Origin: Blasia pusilla
Lineage: Eukaryota; Marchantiophyta; Marchantiopsida; Blasiales
Assembly (NCBI GenBank): GCA_050084515.1
Contig: CM114273.1
Span: 22,196,001-22,260,000, forward strand
Length of the DNA: 64,000 nucleotides
Direction of reading: 5' to 3'
Shown here: positions 24,760 to 37,259 of the stretch, in pieces
Numbering within the stretch: position 1 is the stretch's first letter
Layout: each line of letters begins with the position of its first letter
Program-made: the position numbers and the translations under genes
Notes under the pieces: generated by a model
Databases searched by the model: none
Told to the model about the DNA's origin: nothing
The model's input: only the letters and a program-made list of their open reading frames with translations

Positions 24760-27230
24760 ATATTTTGATTATTATTGAAGGCACTTGAGGATGGAGAAGA
24801 AAGTAGAAGATTAAAATATAGTTGTATAGGGTGGTTGTATTAGAGAATAGGTTAGTTGCACATGAAAGCGGGTAAAGAAGTGGAGATAGTAAAGGCGGAT
24901 AGAGGAAGAAAGAATATTAAAATATAATTGAATAGAATAGTTGTATTAGAAAATAAATGAGTTGCAAACTAAAGTGAGTAAGGAAGTTAGATAGTTGAGA
25001 AAAGATCAATGGGATTAGGAGAAATTTTTTTGCTAAATGATGATTAGTGGAAATGGTTCAGGAATAAATAGTAAATGGGGGTAGATGAGGAAAAATAATG
25101 AAGGCCTTCCTTCCATCCACCCCTATATAAAACTGCTCATTTTTGGTATATCCTCATAATCTTATTCCTCCTTATTATATTTGATATAATGGAAGAGACA
25201 TGTTCAATGCTTGTAACTCCATGGCGCGATATGGGTGAAAGGCGTCGCGGTCTTTTTTGGTGATCAACAACGTGTAGAGCTATGGAAATGGTTGATGTTA
25301 ATTATTTCTAGATGCTGAGAACTTATCCATAATAAATTATATGCAATAGGCTATATTCTTATCCTTTATAATCTTCTTGATAGTATTCAAGACTTCATTG
25401 TAAATGTTGAGTGCATGAGAGTTTTCAAACATGACCTGAGAGTCTGTGCAAAAGGGTGCATGGCCTTAATGACATTGATGCTAATTCTATGTAGGTATTT
25501 ATTTGCAAGAGTTGGGTAACATTGTGAACCATCAGGAACTCTTTCTGGATGAGTTTGGTAGGAAAATCGTTGATTCACTTGGATTTAATTAGTGGAGTAA
25601 TAGAGTATGCATGGTCAAGATGCTCCAACATTACGCTCTATGGCTAAGTCCATATTAGCACAACTGATCTCTTTCTCTTCAACATAGAGAAATTTGAGTA
25701 GTTATGGTTTTACCCATAATAAGCACAAGAATAAATTGACCAACGAGCGTGCCAAGGAAGGTTGCTCCGTGATTGTAGACCTTGAAGATTGGAGTTTCCG
25801 TTCATATTTTCAGCCATGGTGTTAGACTTTTCCTTCTCTGCATAGATTTGACTACTTATGACACTTCCATCTTTTGAGCCCAAAACTTCCACCAAGGGAA
25901 CAACCACACTTGCACCTCCTGTAGTTGGAGAGGGCTCCTCTTGAGTTCCTGTGATCTTGAAGAACCCTCCAGTGGAAAGGATAGTTGTCCATACTCAGAC
26001 TCCATACAACTACTCGCAATGCTTGCTGAGTAGAAACCCCCAAACACTGTGCTTTCAAGGGAAACTTGTGACCCTACTGCTGCTTGTTCTGCTTGCTACC
26101 CATGCCTGGGCTCATTCCTAGCCCTTCCATAGGCTGAACTGGAGATATTGACCGAGGCAGACCTTGGCGTGTTGTAGTTAATTGACGTGTAAAACCATGC
26201 CCTTGGTTGAATGTCTGTCCTGACTTAGAAACATCCATACTTCCTAACACAAACTCTAGGTTTTGGAGACAAAGGTATTTCACAACAATCAATACATGCA
26301 CTATTGTGAAAGTAATACTTCTCTCAAAGGGTTGGACAAGAACAAGCTATAAGGGTTGTAGAAGATGGTAGTGAGTCTAACTTACATGCAAGAAACCATG
26401 ATGGTTATCATGAAGATAACCGCAACTTGCCAAATGAGGACCTAGAGGATGTGGATGTGCTATGTGGAATAAATGGCACAGAAGGGAGATAGGATACCCA
26501 TATAAGCAATATTGAAATTTTTTACTCAAACGGGCATGTGTGTCGTCCAAGCCTTAGCCTTCATGGAAGAGACAAAGATGACTATGTAATGGAAAATTGG
26601 ATTTGAGAGGACGAGGAAGAGTAACAACAGAGGACTTCAATTCAAGCGAATACAAGTAGCATTTATGCTAAGACTATCTACAACCCTCATATTGTCACAC
26701 TGGTAGGAATTCAAAATTAGTCCACCAAGTCTAGTGAAGCACGCATTATCCTCCACAATCTTTGAATGTTGAAAGAGTGGACTTAATAGATGAGCCTATT
26801 GATGATGAGGTTCTCATACATGTTCCAAAATCTCAACCTATTAATAATGGCATGGATAGTTCATAATTTTCCTCTGATGATGAAAAAATTGTAAAAGGAA
26901 ATCTTCGCGGATCCACTCGACTTAGAGTTTTTGAGCCGCAAAATTATGGCCTACATCTAAACGCACCGGACCTAACGTTAGACCCAGAGTAGTAGAGTGA
27001 TTGGTGACTTTAGTGAAACGGATTAGTGAATAGTTGTAGCAAACTTGTTTGTAAAAATTCTTATAAGAATGTCATTTTGTAGACATTCCTTTTTGTAACA
27101 TTCTCAATAATAGAGCAATGTTTTACATTGAAGCTCAAATCAAAAAGTATCGTTTTGAGGAGAGAAGATTTTGTTGCGCTTTTATTTTTGAAAATATTTT
27201 TTAGGAAAGTTATAAAAACTTTCAAAAATA
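24760..27230. other. No intact gene; possible transposon remnant on minus strand
   Basis: Minus-strand ORFs of 63-75 codons at 25710-26301 (for example one with GQTFNQGHGFTRQL) follow one another in different frames, as in a decayed gene read right to left, but no diagnostic motif is visible. The remainder is AT-rich and featureless up to the satellite. Confidence 0.35.
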
Positions 27231-27239
27231 CCAAGAGAG

Positions 27240-29280
27240 ATAAAGTTTCATGTCAAGTTACAATTTGTGGGGAAAAAAAGACTGGTGGATCCATTAGACG
27301 ACCCACCGATTTTTGGGCTTTTCGTCACAACTCTATTTTCCTTGAAAATTTTTACAAAACATAGATATACCTTAAGGATCAAGTGTCCAATTTTTCAAGT
27401 CAAGATTAAAACCTTGAACAAGATGGAAAGTAGAAAGACCTTGTTTTGCTAGAAGGTCTGATCACGCGGGTCTAGAAAAACACCTTAATATTTTTGGGAT
27501 TTTGGTCGTCACTCCATTTTTCTTGAAATCTTGTCTCATGCTTGATTCACTTTCATGATCAAGTTTCCAAAATCTTAGATCAAGATCAAATCCTTCAAAA
27601 AAGCGAAAATAGAAGGCCTTTTGCAAGAAAGTGTGATTGCAGAAGTCCAAAAACCATTTAAATATTTTTGGAATTCTGGTCACAACTCCATTTTCCTTGA
27701 AACTTTGAAGGAAGTCTAGATACATTTTAAGGATTAAGTATTACAAATTCCAAATCAAGATAAGATCCTTAAACAAGATGGAAATTTGAAAGACCTTTTA
27801 TTAGAAGGTTTAATAGAGAAGGTCCAAGACCACTTAAATATTTTTGGGCTTTCAGTCAAAACTCCATTTTTCTTGAAAATTTTTAGTCAGTCTATATAAA
27901 CCTTAAGAATCAAGTTTTCCAAATTTCATGTCAAGATGAGATCCTTCAACAAGGAAATTAGAAAGATCCTATTTTCTATGAAGGTTTAATCGCGTAGGTA
28001 AAGAAAGCACTAAAATATTTTTTGGGCTTTGGATAACAACTCCATTTTGTTTGAAAATTTCCAAGAAGTGTAGAGACACCTTAGGGATCAATAGTCCCAA
28101 GTTTCAAGTCAAGATGATCCTTGAAGAAGATGGAAAATGGAAAGACCTTTTTTTGTTGGAAGGTTTAATGGCGCGGGTCCAAAAATCACTTATGTATTTT
28201 CGGGCTATTGGTCACAACTCCATTTAGCTTGAAACTTTGCAAAAAATCTAGATACACTAGAAGGATCAAGTGTCCTAGATTCTATATGAAGATGAGATCT
28301 TTAAGCAAGATGGAAATTGGAAAAACCTCCTTTTACTAGAAAGTTTAATTGGGTGGATCTAAAAACCACTTAAATATTTTTGGGCTTCTAGCTTGAACTC
28401 CATTTGGCTTGAAATTTTTCAAGAAGTCTAGATACACCTTAAGGATCAAGTGTCTCAAAATTCAGGTCAAGATGAGATACTTGAAAAAAATGGAAATTGG
28501 AAAGATCCTCTTTTGCTATAAAGTTAAATTTAATCAAGAGGGTAAAAAAATCACTTAAACATTTTTGGGCTTTGGGGCATAACTCCAGTTTTCTTGATTT
28601 TTTCAAAATTTATAAATGCACCTTAAGGATCTAGTGTCCAAAATTTTAGGTCAAGATGAGATCCTTGAACAAGATGGAAATTGGAAAGACCCTCTTTTGC
28701 TATAAGGTTTAATCAAAAGGGTCTTAAAATGACTTAAATATTTTTGGGCTTTGGGCACACAATTCGATTTTGCTTGAAACTTTGCAAGAAGTCTAGATAC
28801 ACTTTAAGGATCAAGTGTCCTAAATTTCAGGTCAAGATGAGATCTTCTAAAAACATGAAAAATTGAAAGACCCTCTTCTCCAAGAAGGTTTAATTTAATC
28901 GCATGGGTCCAAAAACCACTTCAATCTTTTTGGGCTTTCATTCACAACTCCATTTTGTTTGAAAGTTTTCAAAATTTCTGTATACACCTTAAGTATCAAA
29001 TTTTCCAAAGTTGAATTCAAGATGAGATTCTTGAATAAAATGGAAATTAGAAAATCTTCTTTTGCTAGAAGGTTAAATCAAGAGGGTCTAAAAACCACTT
29101 AAATATTTTTGGCCTTTGGGCCAAAACTTGATTTTGTTTGAAATTTTTTAGGAATTCTAGATATCCTTGAAGGATCAAGGGTCTCAAATTTCACGTCAAG
29201 ATGAGATCCTTGGACAAGTAGGGAATTGAAAAGATATTTTGGAAGAAGGCTTTATTGCGCGGGTTAAAAAACTACAAGGG
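27240..29280 (+). repeat. Tandem satellite array, ~180-bp unit, about 11 copies
   Basis: The anchor TTTTTGGGCTT recurs near 27311, 27491, 27666, 27842, 28020, 28197, 28378, 28563, 28742, 28927 and 29107, that is every 174-187 bp. Each unit then carries CACAACTCCATTTT, CTTGAAA, AGTCTAGATACACCTTAAGG, ATCAAGTGTCC, GTCAAGATGAGATCCTTGA, AAGATGGAAATTGGAAAGA and TAGAAGGTTTAATCGCG. Units differ from each other by many substitutions and by small insertions that lengthen two of them (TTTAATTTAAT). The first and last units are partial. No ORF is kept. The unit length is that of a nucleosome plus linker, as in many centromeric and pericentromeric satellites. Confidence 0.95.
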
Positions 29281-31980
29281 TAATGGTATATTCATGGATA
29301 CCCCTCTTCTATCCTTTGAGGAATATCTTGCCATAAGACAGGTGGCAAGATAAATTCGAGTCTCCTCAAGTCAAGATCATCCACCAATGGATTTCTATGA
29401 TCATTAAAGACAAGTTGTCAAGTTGTGTTGAGGGCATTTCAAACTTCTTGTGGATTAAACCCCTACGCAAAGAAGTTTTCGTCCTCTCAATTTTGGAGAT
29501 CTATGGTAATTTTGTTAATAAGCTCTCCTCGATCATTCACGTCAATGAAGTGGATGAGCCATAATTGCATTGGCTGATTAATTATTTGTTGACGTGATAT
29601 TTCTCCATTAACCATCCCATTTATATTCACTTCGAGGTTATAATTGCATCTAGAGCTACAATGTCCAAAACTAAGAGTAAAATTATCTTGCTCTTGGGTT
29701 TGTTTGCGATACGAAGGTGATGCATTACTACTGGGCGCGTGGAAAAATATGCCAAAAAGGTGATATATTATTCGTGACCAAGGTTATCAGTGAGAAAACA
29801 AAATGTGACAAAATCACTAAAATATGTTACAAATCTTGGAGATACAAAGTGGCCTAGTCCGTCTGTGCACTCACAGGAAAGCTTCGATGGAACTTGAACA
29901 TGGAGATGACTTGACATATGAGAATGCACTATCATTATGGCTCCCAACTATTTCACTACTCAGGAAACTAATATTTTTTACCTATTTTTCTTTGTTTCTA
30001 TTTATAGAAAAATTTTGCATCAGAGTGCCTTGCACTTTGATGCAAAATAGGGTTAGATAATCCTAATAACGCTACTCTATAAACCACCTACATCATATTA
30101 CTGTGAATCTTTGGATTCCTAAGTCAGAACCATCAATCTAGGCTTCTTTTCATATAAGGAGGCCGATCAGATTCATGGTGTTGAGAGAAGTGGATGTTGA
30201 GAATCCAACATTGTCTACATAATATTGGACACTTGTATGATAGTAACATGGCCCTTTGAAGATAGTATGGATGCAAATAACACGTTTCAAATATGTCTGT
30301 CACGTAGCAACCTTCTACGTCAATGGGGTTGAAGTAAATCATCCATTTCTTATTGTCGTCTTGCCATGATGGAATCGTATGCCCTCCTCCATTGTTCTGT
30401 ATGGTCTCCCATTACAACTCTTTGTCTTCTATGGAGCTAATTTTTGGAAATTTATTTTTTCACAATCCTCTCCATCTCTCTTTTGATTCTCTCGTGTTTC
30501 TTACACAACTATTGGTGCTTCTCCTTCAAAATGTTAAATTTGCTTTGAATGGGGGATCTAGATTTAGGATTTAGCACTAAAACGGAATATATGTGCGCTT
30601 AGTTAAGTTTCCTTGACCACCTCCACATCCCCGATGTGCTAAGGAAAGCCAATGAAATAAATATAAACTCGAGACCGTGAATTGATTGAAGCCCTTACCT
30701 CTCAAGGCACCACCAAAGAAATTTGGGGCCGAATCCAAAACTAATCCTGCTCTAAAAGAAAAAGAGGAAAAGCATGAAAAATGGAGAGAAAATATGAGTA
30801 ACTTAGCCCCTAATCACCCGCTTATGAGTATTTTGGGCCCCACTTGTGAGTCCTCTACTTATAGATTTATCTTTCAAACCCATCTAAGAAGTTAGAAAGG
30901 AGGGAGGTAAGTTCGCACTTAGCCTCCACCAATCAAACGCCGTCATGTGTCCTCACAAGCTTTGTGAGATGCAAGCCAAATGCAGGTCAAGTGCAAGCTT
31001 GGAGGAGGAATACAAAAGAGACACCTGGTGAGCTAGGATTGGTGGATTAGATGCGGGCTAGACGCGAGCCTCCTTACGCCTGTACGTAAGCCAAGCGCAG
31101 ATCTCCACTGGGCTTGACGCGACAAATTAGAGCAGTTTGGCATGCAACCCTGATGGGGCCTAACTCGTCCGTGATGCGAGTGTCAGTCGGCTCGACCTGG
31201 GCTAGAAATTAGGAAAAAAAAAATGTGTCAGATTTTTGGGACAAGATGCAAGCTACCGAAGCAAGGGCAAAATACTCGTTTGGTGAGGGCTCGGGTCTGG
31301 GCTATAGGTACTCATGCCCACAAAGTACGCACTTGGGCCCTGCACAAAGATGTCCGTCCTCGGGATGGACATGAGTACACACAAACGAACATGTGCGCGG
31401 ATACGGACTTTGTCTATGTACAACCTTGTTGATCATCATCTACATACAATCCGGAAAAATTCTGGCTCCATTCTAGAATATAATGCTCCTCAAGCTTCCA
31501 AATTTGGATTACTCGATCTCACTCCACATATGGTCACATTATTGTCGGCACTACCTTTATAGCCTAAAATTTTGAAAACAAATCAGGTAGAAAAAATCCC
31601 CTCAAAATTGACTTTTTTTTCTCCAAAAAAACCCACACCTAACATCCCAATATTTAAATCTTCAAAGTGGTATTTTTGAGGAACATAGGAATTTTAGGAG
31701 AAAAGTCCAAAACTCTAAAATGTTAGATGTCCTACGACCAACTACTTCTGCGCATGAAAATGTTAAAAAGTGCCTATGAAAAAAAATCAAATTGGTGGGC
31801 TATTAAGTGTAGTCAATTTAGCTATATTTTTCTAAGAGTGAAAACGTTTGAATTTGATATTGCTTCTGATCATTTAGATGCTACTTGCCAAAGGATAGCT
31901 CCGTTTGAGTTGAAAGAAGGAATTTCTTACAATCAGAATAATTAAAACCACTTTCTATCCAGGGTTTAATTTTGTAATCA
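29281..31980. other. No gene recognised; AT-rich with repeat fragments
   Basis: ORFs up to 82 codons without motifs. Contains the hairpin at 30013-30047, a GGGC-type block at 30955-31220, and at 31320-31430 a fragment resembling repeat family E (GATGGACATGAGTACAC, GTCCGTCC). Confidence 0.4.
30013..30047. repeat. Hairpin with 16-bp arms, 3-nt loop
   Basis: TTTTGCATCAGAGTGC (30013-30028) pairs with GCACTTTGATGCAAAA (30032-30047) with a single G:T wobble. The loop is CTT. Confidence 0.9.
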
Positions 31981-31984
31981 TAGT

Positions 31985-32195
31985 AACTAATCTAATATAG
32001 TCATGATGGAAGATAGGCCAAGGGCAAGTGGGGCAATAGAAGGGGAGGAAGGGAGGATGGAGGGAAGAAGAAACGGGAAAGTATAGAACATATAGATAAG
32101 CGGGGGAATGAGAAAGAAGGGGAAGGTTAGGATCATATGGACAAGTCCTTCCATAGGTTAGACGTAAGTCCATGGATATCTTCGCAGACATACCC
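31985..32195 (-). repeat. Repeat family E, inverted copy E1
   Basis: Reverse complement begins GATATCCATGGACTTACGTC, CTATGGAAGGACTTGTCCAT, and then runs C-rich as in E2 (44466-44762) and E3 (45910-46205). It is partial, joining copia sequence on its right. Confidence 0.75.
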
Positions 32196-32199
32196 TATT

Positions 32200-34080
32200 T
32201 TAAAAGCATGAGAAGAGCATATTGTCATTGTAATAACCACATGCTCTCTCCAACCTTTATAAACTTAACATTAAGAAAATACTTGAGTTCTTCTAAGTCC
32301 TTCAAATCAATTTTTATGTGTAACTTTAGTTTGGCTTATTGTATCATATCCTTATTACTCTCAATAATCAAGAGGTTGTTAACATAGAATATATTGATAA
32401 TCATATGGTCTTTTCCTCTCAAGACATGTAGCGAGGAATCAAAATCATAGATCCTAAAGCCAAGTTATCGTAGGACATAAGTAACCTTGCTATACTAAGC
32501 TTTTGGAGCTTGCTCAAGCACATATGAAACTTTCTTTAATCTACATACGTGAAAAGGAAAATTTGGATGCTCATATCCAAGAGGCTGAGCCATATACTTA
32601 TACCTCCTCATGCAAGTCTCCATTCAAGAAGTAATTCTTGATGCCCGTATGATGTAGTCTCTACTTCTTAATCACTATAATTGCAACCACCATTCTCATA
32701 GTTTCCATCTTTGTAACATAGCTAAATGTATCCTCATAGTCGATGTCATATTCTTATCCATAGCCTTCAACTACCAATCTAGCTTTGCATCTATTCACTA
32801 TATCATCTTAATTGCGCTTGACCTTGAAAACCCATCTACAACCACTAGCTTCCTTACCAGAAGGTACATCAACTAGCTCCTAAGTTTGTTGATGTCTTAA
32901 TGCAACAAGCTCTTCCTTCATAACTTCAATCCATTCGAACTTATATGCACCTTATTCAAAATAAATGGATCCTTGTTCTCCAAGGTTACTCATCAAATAT
33001 GTATAATATGTTGTAGGAAATCTTTTGTTTAGGAATCTATGAATAAGATGTATGACTCTACTTGATCTTCAAAGTTGTTATTCAATGGTGGATGCCTGTA
33101 ACGTTTGATTTGAGCTTTCACTAAGATCAATAGATGAATATATACTCTTCCCAACCATGGATGGACTGATTTTCCTCAAGAGTCTATGACCTCGCATAAC
33201 CTTGCACCAATAGTTGGGAAATTTATAGGTAATGTTTGTTGGTTTATTGCCATATTTCTCTTCCTCAAAAGACTTGTTTATAGATGGAATAGATTCAGAT
33301 AGAGCATATCATGACTTCAATTCATCAAAAATAATATCGCGACTAATAATAAATTGCTTATAGAATGGAATGTAGTACTTATATCCTTTAGTCTCATGAG
33401 TGTAGCCAATGAAATTACATTTCACAAATTTGGGATCTAATTTCTTACGTCTTTCAAAAACAACATGAGTAGGACTTGATAATTTAGGAAGTTCTATTAC
33501 TAGATTAGATTATGAAAGACTTTGTAGGTTTCAAAGATTCAAATGCCCAATTTTCTTATGCCACACATTGAAATCTGTAACTTGTTGGCCAATTTGACGA
33601 TCTATTGTTGTTTGAATCTCTAGCATAGAAACATCAATATTTAATTTGAACATTCTACTTCATCTTGTTCTTTTGGCTATCATGGTCTAATCATCCATTG
33701 TTTCAATGAGATAACCATTTATGTTAAAATTTTCTTGATAACCTTATTCTACTATTTATCCTATAAAAATAAATTTTCTTATTATGATAGGAAGATAGAG
33801 AACATTTCCAAGAGCATAGAGACTATATAATATTATTGGAACTTTATCAGTTTTTAGAATATGATTTTGCATTTAATCTCTTGTGAGTACTATTAAAGGA
33901 TATTTCATAGGCTCCATACTACTGAACCATTTAGCTTATGAGGTCATGTAATTTGATGTATCAGAGTCGATGCATTGATCTCTTCTAGAGTCTTTCTTGA
34001 CCATTTCTCCCATATGATGAGTCATGGCCAAGAGATGCTCAATTCTTGAATGTTGTTGCTCTGGATACTATTCTTGATGT
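32200..34080 (-). pseudogene. Ty1/copia element remnant, integrase core missing
   Basis: Minus-strand domains in order from 34080 downwards: a protease-adjacent SDTSNYMTS...FSSMEP (usual SGASNHMT form), the gag-pre-integrase motif VWHKKIGHLN near 33570, then directly the post-integrase stretch HVVFERRKKLDPKFVKCNFI and GYKYYIPFYKQFIISRDIIF (33500-33320). RT follows: FEWIEVMKEELVALRHQQT, SGCRWVFKVKRN, DYEDTFSYVTKME (about 32950-32690), FLNGDLHEEV near 32620 and the catalytic region IINIFYVNNLLII near 32390, where the YVDD aspartates read NN. The integrase catalytic core that should separate the pre- and post-integrase parts is absent. Many stops and frameshifts occur. No paired LTRs could be defined. 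Confidence 0.85.
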
Positions 34081-34329
34081 TGTTGCTTCACATAATTTTG
34101 TTGTTGTAAGATTCCTATGCTCATATCTATCTTCTTCTTGAAGCGACCCTCATGGCCAAACGAGTGCCAAGTGGAACATCCAAACTCTAGCGGGCTCACG
34201 CTAGGATGGTTTGCGCTTTGGAGTTAAGGAAACACAAGGGCGAGACGCAAGCAAGGTGAGTGTTTCGAGTGTTTCATGCCTTTATGGTCGCGATTAGGAA
34301 ACATGAACCAAACGCGGAACTCATACTTG

Positions 34330-35175
34330 AGAGGAGCCAAGTCTTGGATGAGACGTGGCCAAGGGGGTAAGGATCAGACTTGAGACGCGGGTAGCTTTTA
34401 GGGGCTTCCAACTGTACTTTTGACCATAACTTTTAACCATAACTTTTAGTCCCAAGATGCGTTTGGAACAAGTAAGGTAGTGTTGGAAAGCTTATGCTGA
34501 GCCAAATCTAATGCATTAAAGATCTTGGAAAATCTCTTGTGCAAGCACCGAGATCTAGGCCAAAACCAATTATAAAAGGAGTCGGGTTGAGGGCCAAAAA
34601 AAGGGGTTCATGTGCTCTTTTCCAAAGGTAAGGGGTCCCCAGAGTTTCCCAGAAGTACTAGCCAGGGGGAAGGACTGCAAGATTGCTTGGGACTCGGACC
34701 CCACTTTGGGCGCCGTAGGGCGACTCAAGGGCATAGAACGGATTGGGAGTTTGGCGTTGGGATTCGAAACCCGAACCAAGTCCAATAGAGTGGATTTCGG
34801 AGATCCCTATTGGATTCCAAACCGTGACTCATATTGTTGAGTCGTGGTTGGGAGGCTCATGCGAGGTCCGTTGGACAATTGGGATGGCTAGGCGTGCAAA
34901 CGCCATTTTAGATGCTTTGACTAACCTGAAAGTATGTCCCAAGTCTCAGAAGACTTGCCCGTGTTGGGAACCTAGGAATGAGGGAAGGTTGAGCTTGATG
35001 AGATGCCGAGTTGAGAAATCGGTGGGTTGGAAGGCCGCTTGACTCAAAGCCAGACTAACGTGAGCACGTTTGGGTGCAAGTTGACAATGAGAGCATGTCC
35101 TACTGAATGTACGCTTCCGCAACACTAATATTGACGTTCAAGGAGAGTAGGCGTGCATGTTCATATCACCAATAT
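34330..35175 (+). repeat. Repeat family D, copy D1
   Basis: Matches, in reverse complement, both 43590-44430 and 47205-47850. Shared landmarks are TAACTTTTAGTCCCAAGATG, GGGTTGAGGGCC, AGTACTAG.CAGGGGGAA, TTTGGCGTTGGGATTCGAAA and the far end AGAGCATGTCCTACTGAA with CGTTCAAGGAGAGTAGGCG. No coding capacity is shared. Size and the lack of genes fit a solo LTR or a large non-autonomous element. Confidence 0.85.
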
Positions 35176-35179
35176 TACC

Positions 35180-37035
35180 AATAAGTTTCCTCTACTATGC
35201 ACGGAAGTTTATATCATTCAATCGACTTAACTCTCTTGTGTCTTAACTTAACCTCTTACCTTAAGGTGAATCTTTAAAATAACACCAGTCAACCACATGA
35301 GAAGGAATTTTGTAAAAGAGATTAGAAGTTAGATTTCAAGGTTCTTCATTTCTTTTCTATTCATCTATATTATTATTGGAGAGTGTCCCTTCATTTTACA
35401 AACTCTTCTTCTCTTGAAACTTGGCACTTTTAACAAATGGGGTTCATCTTTTCAACCAATAAGATTCTCCGAAATAAATTCAAAATGACACGAAGAAATT
35501 AACTATAAGAGGTAATATAAAACTTATCTTATACTAAATCTGTTCTCATATTTTGAATCCTTGAATTTGAATTCTAGCTACAAATCTATATTACAATGGA
35601 GGATCCTACATATACAATAAGATAAAATAGTGAGACAACATGATAAAAGAGCAACATGTCTGAATTTTGTTCTTTGAATTATATTAGATGGGTATAACGA
35701 ATGAGTGAAAGAGGAAAATATTTTTCTTAATTCATAATCTAATTAACCCATATTATAATGGGTGATCATACATATATATAATGGCATAATTAAAAAATAA
35801 TAGAAAAGGAGAGCCTTAAAATCCCGTCGTTCCTGGCAGGTAATTCAAATCTGAATAGGTAATTTTGAATTCCATCCAGCCGGCTCAACGCAACACGTAA
35901 CTTTTACTTGTTCTGTGTCCGGTTCTCCCCGGACATAGAACAAGTAAAAGTGCAGTCGTGGTAATAGCATTTGCCATGAAAGCTTAACGGAAACCGCAAT
36001 TGCACGAAAGCATCGAACATGGACAAGGAATGGAAGAAATTGGGAGAGCCGAGCCGAGAATCATACAGGATTCATGCTGTTAGGTTATCGATAAAGGCGA
36101 AGGCTGGACAGGACCGGCCGCTGTGATGTGTGCACAAGCCAGGGATGTTGTACAGGGCCTGCCCACACGAACAACGTCCATCGTGATCCTAAAAGGAACG
36201 AAATACTTGTCCCTGTTCATCTCACCATTCACCGACAGATACCGAGGACGTCGACTAACCTAGATAACCGTCCACCCGTGCATTACCCCGAGGTTATATC
36301 CATCAGGTTTCCGGGAGATAAAGCTTACAGGGCAAAAGAGTCCATAGCACTGAATCACTGATGGCAGAGCAGGTGCGAGAGGCAAGTAGGATAAGAAACT
36401 TGAAATTAGGACTTTGGTAGGATAACCAGTTGCTGCATCACTAGTTTTCCACGTCCCCAATCATCAAAGGCCGTTCACGTACAGTTGTTCTGTACACTTA
36501 CTAATCTCTGTGAAATGGTTCCAAGCTTTTTCTTTCCGAGCGGGTCTAGTACTGTCTGAATGCAACGTACGCTAGATAGATCAAATCACTCTGGCAACAT
36601 AGACTCTACTGGCTTGAGCAGAAAATATCTATTACCGTAGGCGTGGTAATAGACGTTGACATCAATCCATGCGAGTCTGGTGCCTTGCTAATTGGAATCG
36701 GCTGTCAAGCGTCTGATCTCCTTCATCGTCACACTAATATACCTGGAGTAGACCAGTTTCATGACGAGGCATCCTCTCTGATAGTAGACGGTACGAAGTA
36801 CTACGAACAGCGCGAAACCCTCACATAAATATTCCCGTGTGATACCTAGGTTTCGAATTCGACTAACTATCTGACGAGAGGGCCATCATGGATTCCCGAG
36901 GTTGAGGAGTGAGTGAGTCTGTGAGACTGAGTCTCGGAAATGAAATAATTTCCGAACCATTGTCGATGGCTAACAGATGGATTAGACTCATTAGAGTACG
37001 TAACGCGCTAGCAGACTCTAGACGAGTACCAGGAT
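35180..37035. other. No gene recognised
   Basis: AT-rich to 35800, then more GC-balanced. It holds the hairpin at 35900-35951 and small ORFs up to 77 codons on both strands that overlap one another. Nothing else is identifiable. Confidence 0.4.
35900..35951. repeat. Hairpin with 23-bp arms
   Basis: ACTTTTACTTGTTCTGTGTC plus CGG (35900-35922) pairs with 35929-35951 at 22 of 23 positions; the exception is a G:T wobble. The loop is TTCTCC. Confidence 0.93.
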
Positions 37036-37041
37036 TGTCCA

Positions 37042-37258
37042 TCTATACTATTAACAGAGGATGGGGTTAGAATCCCTCCTCCTCCTATCGACACCTGTCC
37101 TATGGGGGCAAAACGGGAATTAGATTTAATGAATGAATGGGATGCAGACGTTTCGGGTCTACGAACTATGAACGGATGGAGGTGCGTACCGTTCCTCTAC
37201 CCAAATTTTCCAAGTTTCATGTCACCCGTGCATAGCACGGGCAACGCTCTATTACTAG
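37042..37258 (+). mobile_element. Mini-Helitron (217 bp, non-autonomous)
   Basis: It starts TCTATACTATTAACAGAG and ends CTAG, preceded by a perfect 7-bp hairpin (CCCGTGC-ATA-GCACGGG, 37225-37241) 13 nt before the end. The bases just outside are A (37041) and T (37259), the A|T insertion site used by Helitrons. 5' TC, 3' CTRR and a subterminal hairpin are the three defining Helitron marks. There is no Rep/helicase coding, so it would depend on an autonomous Helitron elsewhere. There is no target duplication, as expected for rolling-circle transposition. Confidence 0.85.
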
Positions 37259-37259
37259 T

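Noticed and set aside
27240-29280. CRISPR-like regular spacing
   Set aside because: The whole ~180-bp unit is repeated, with no short constant repeat and unique spacers. It is a eukaryotic satellite.
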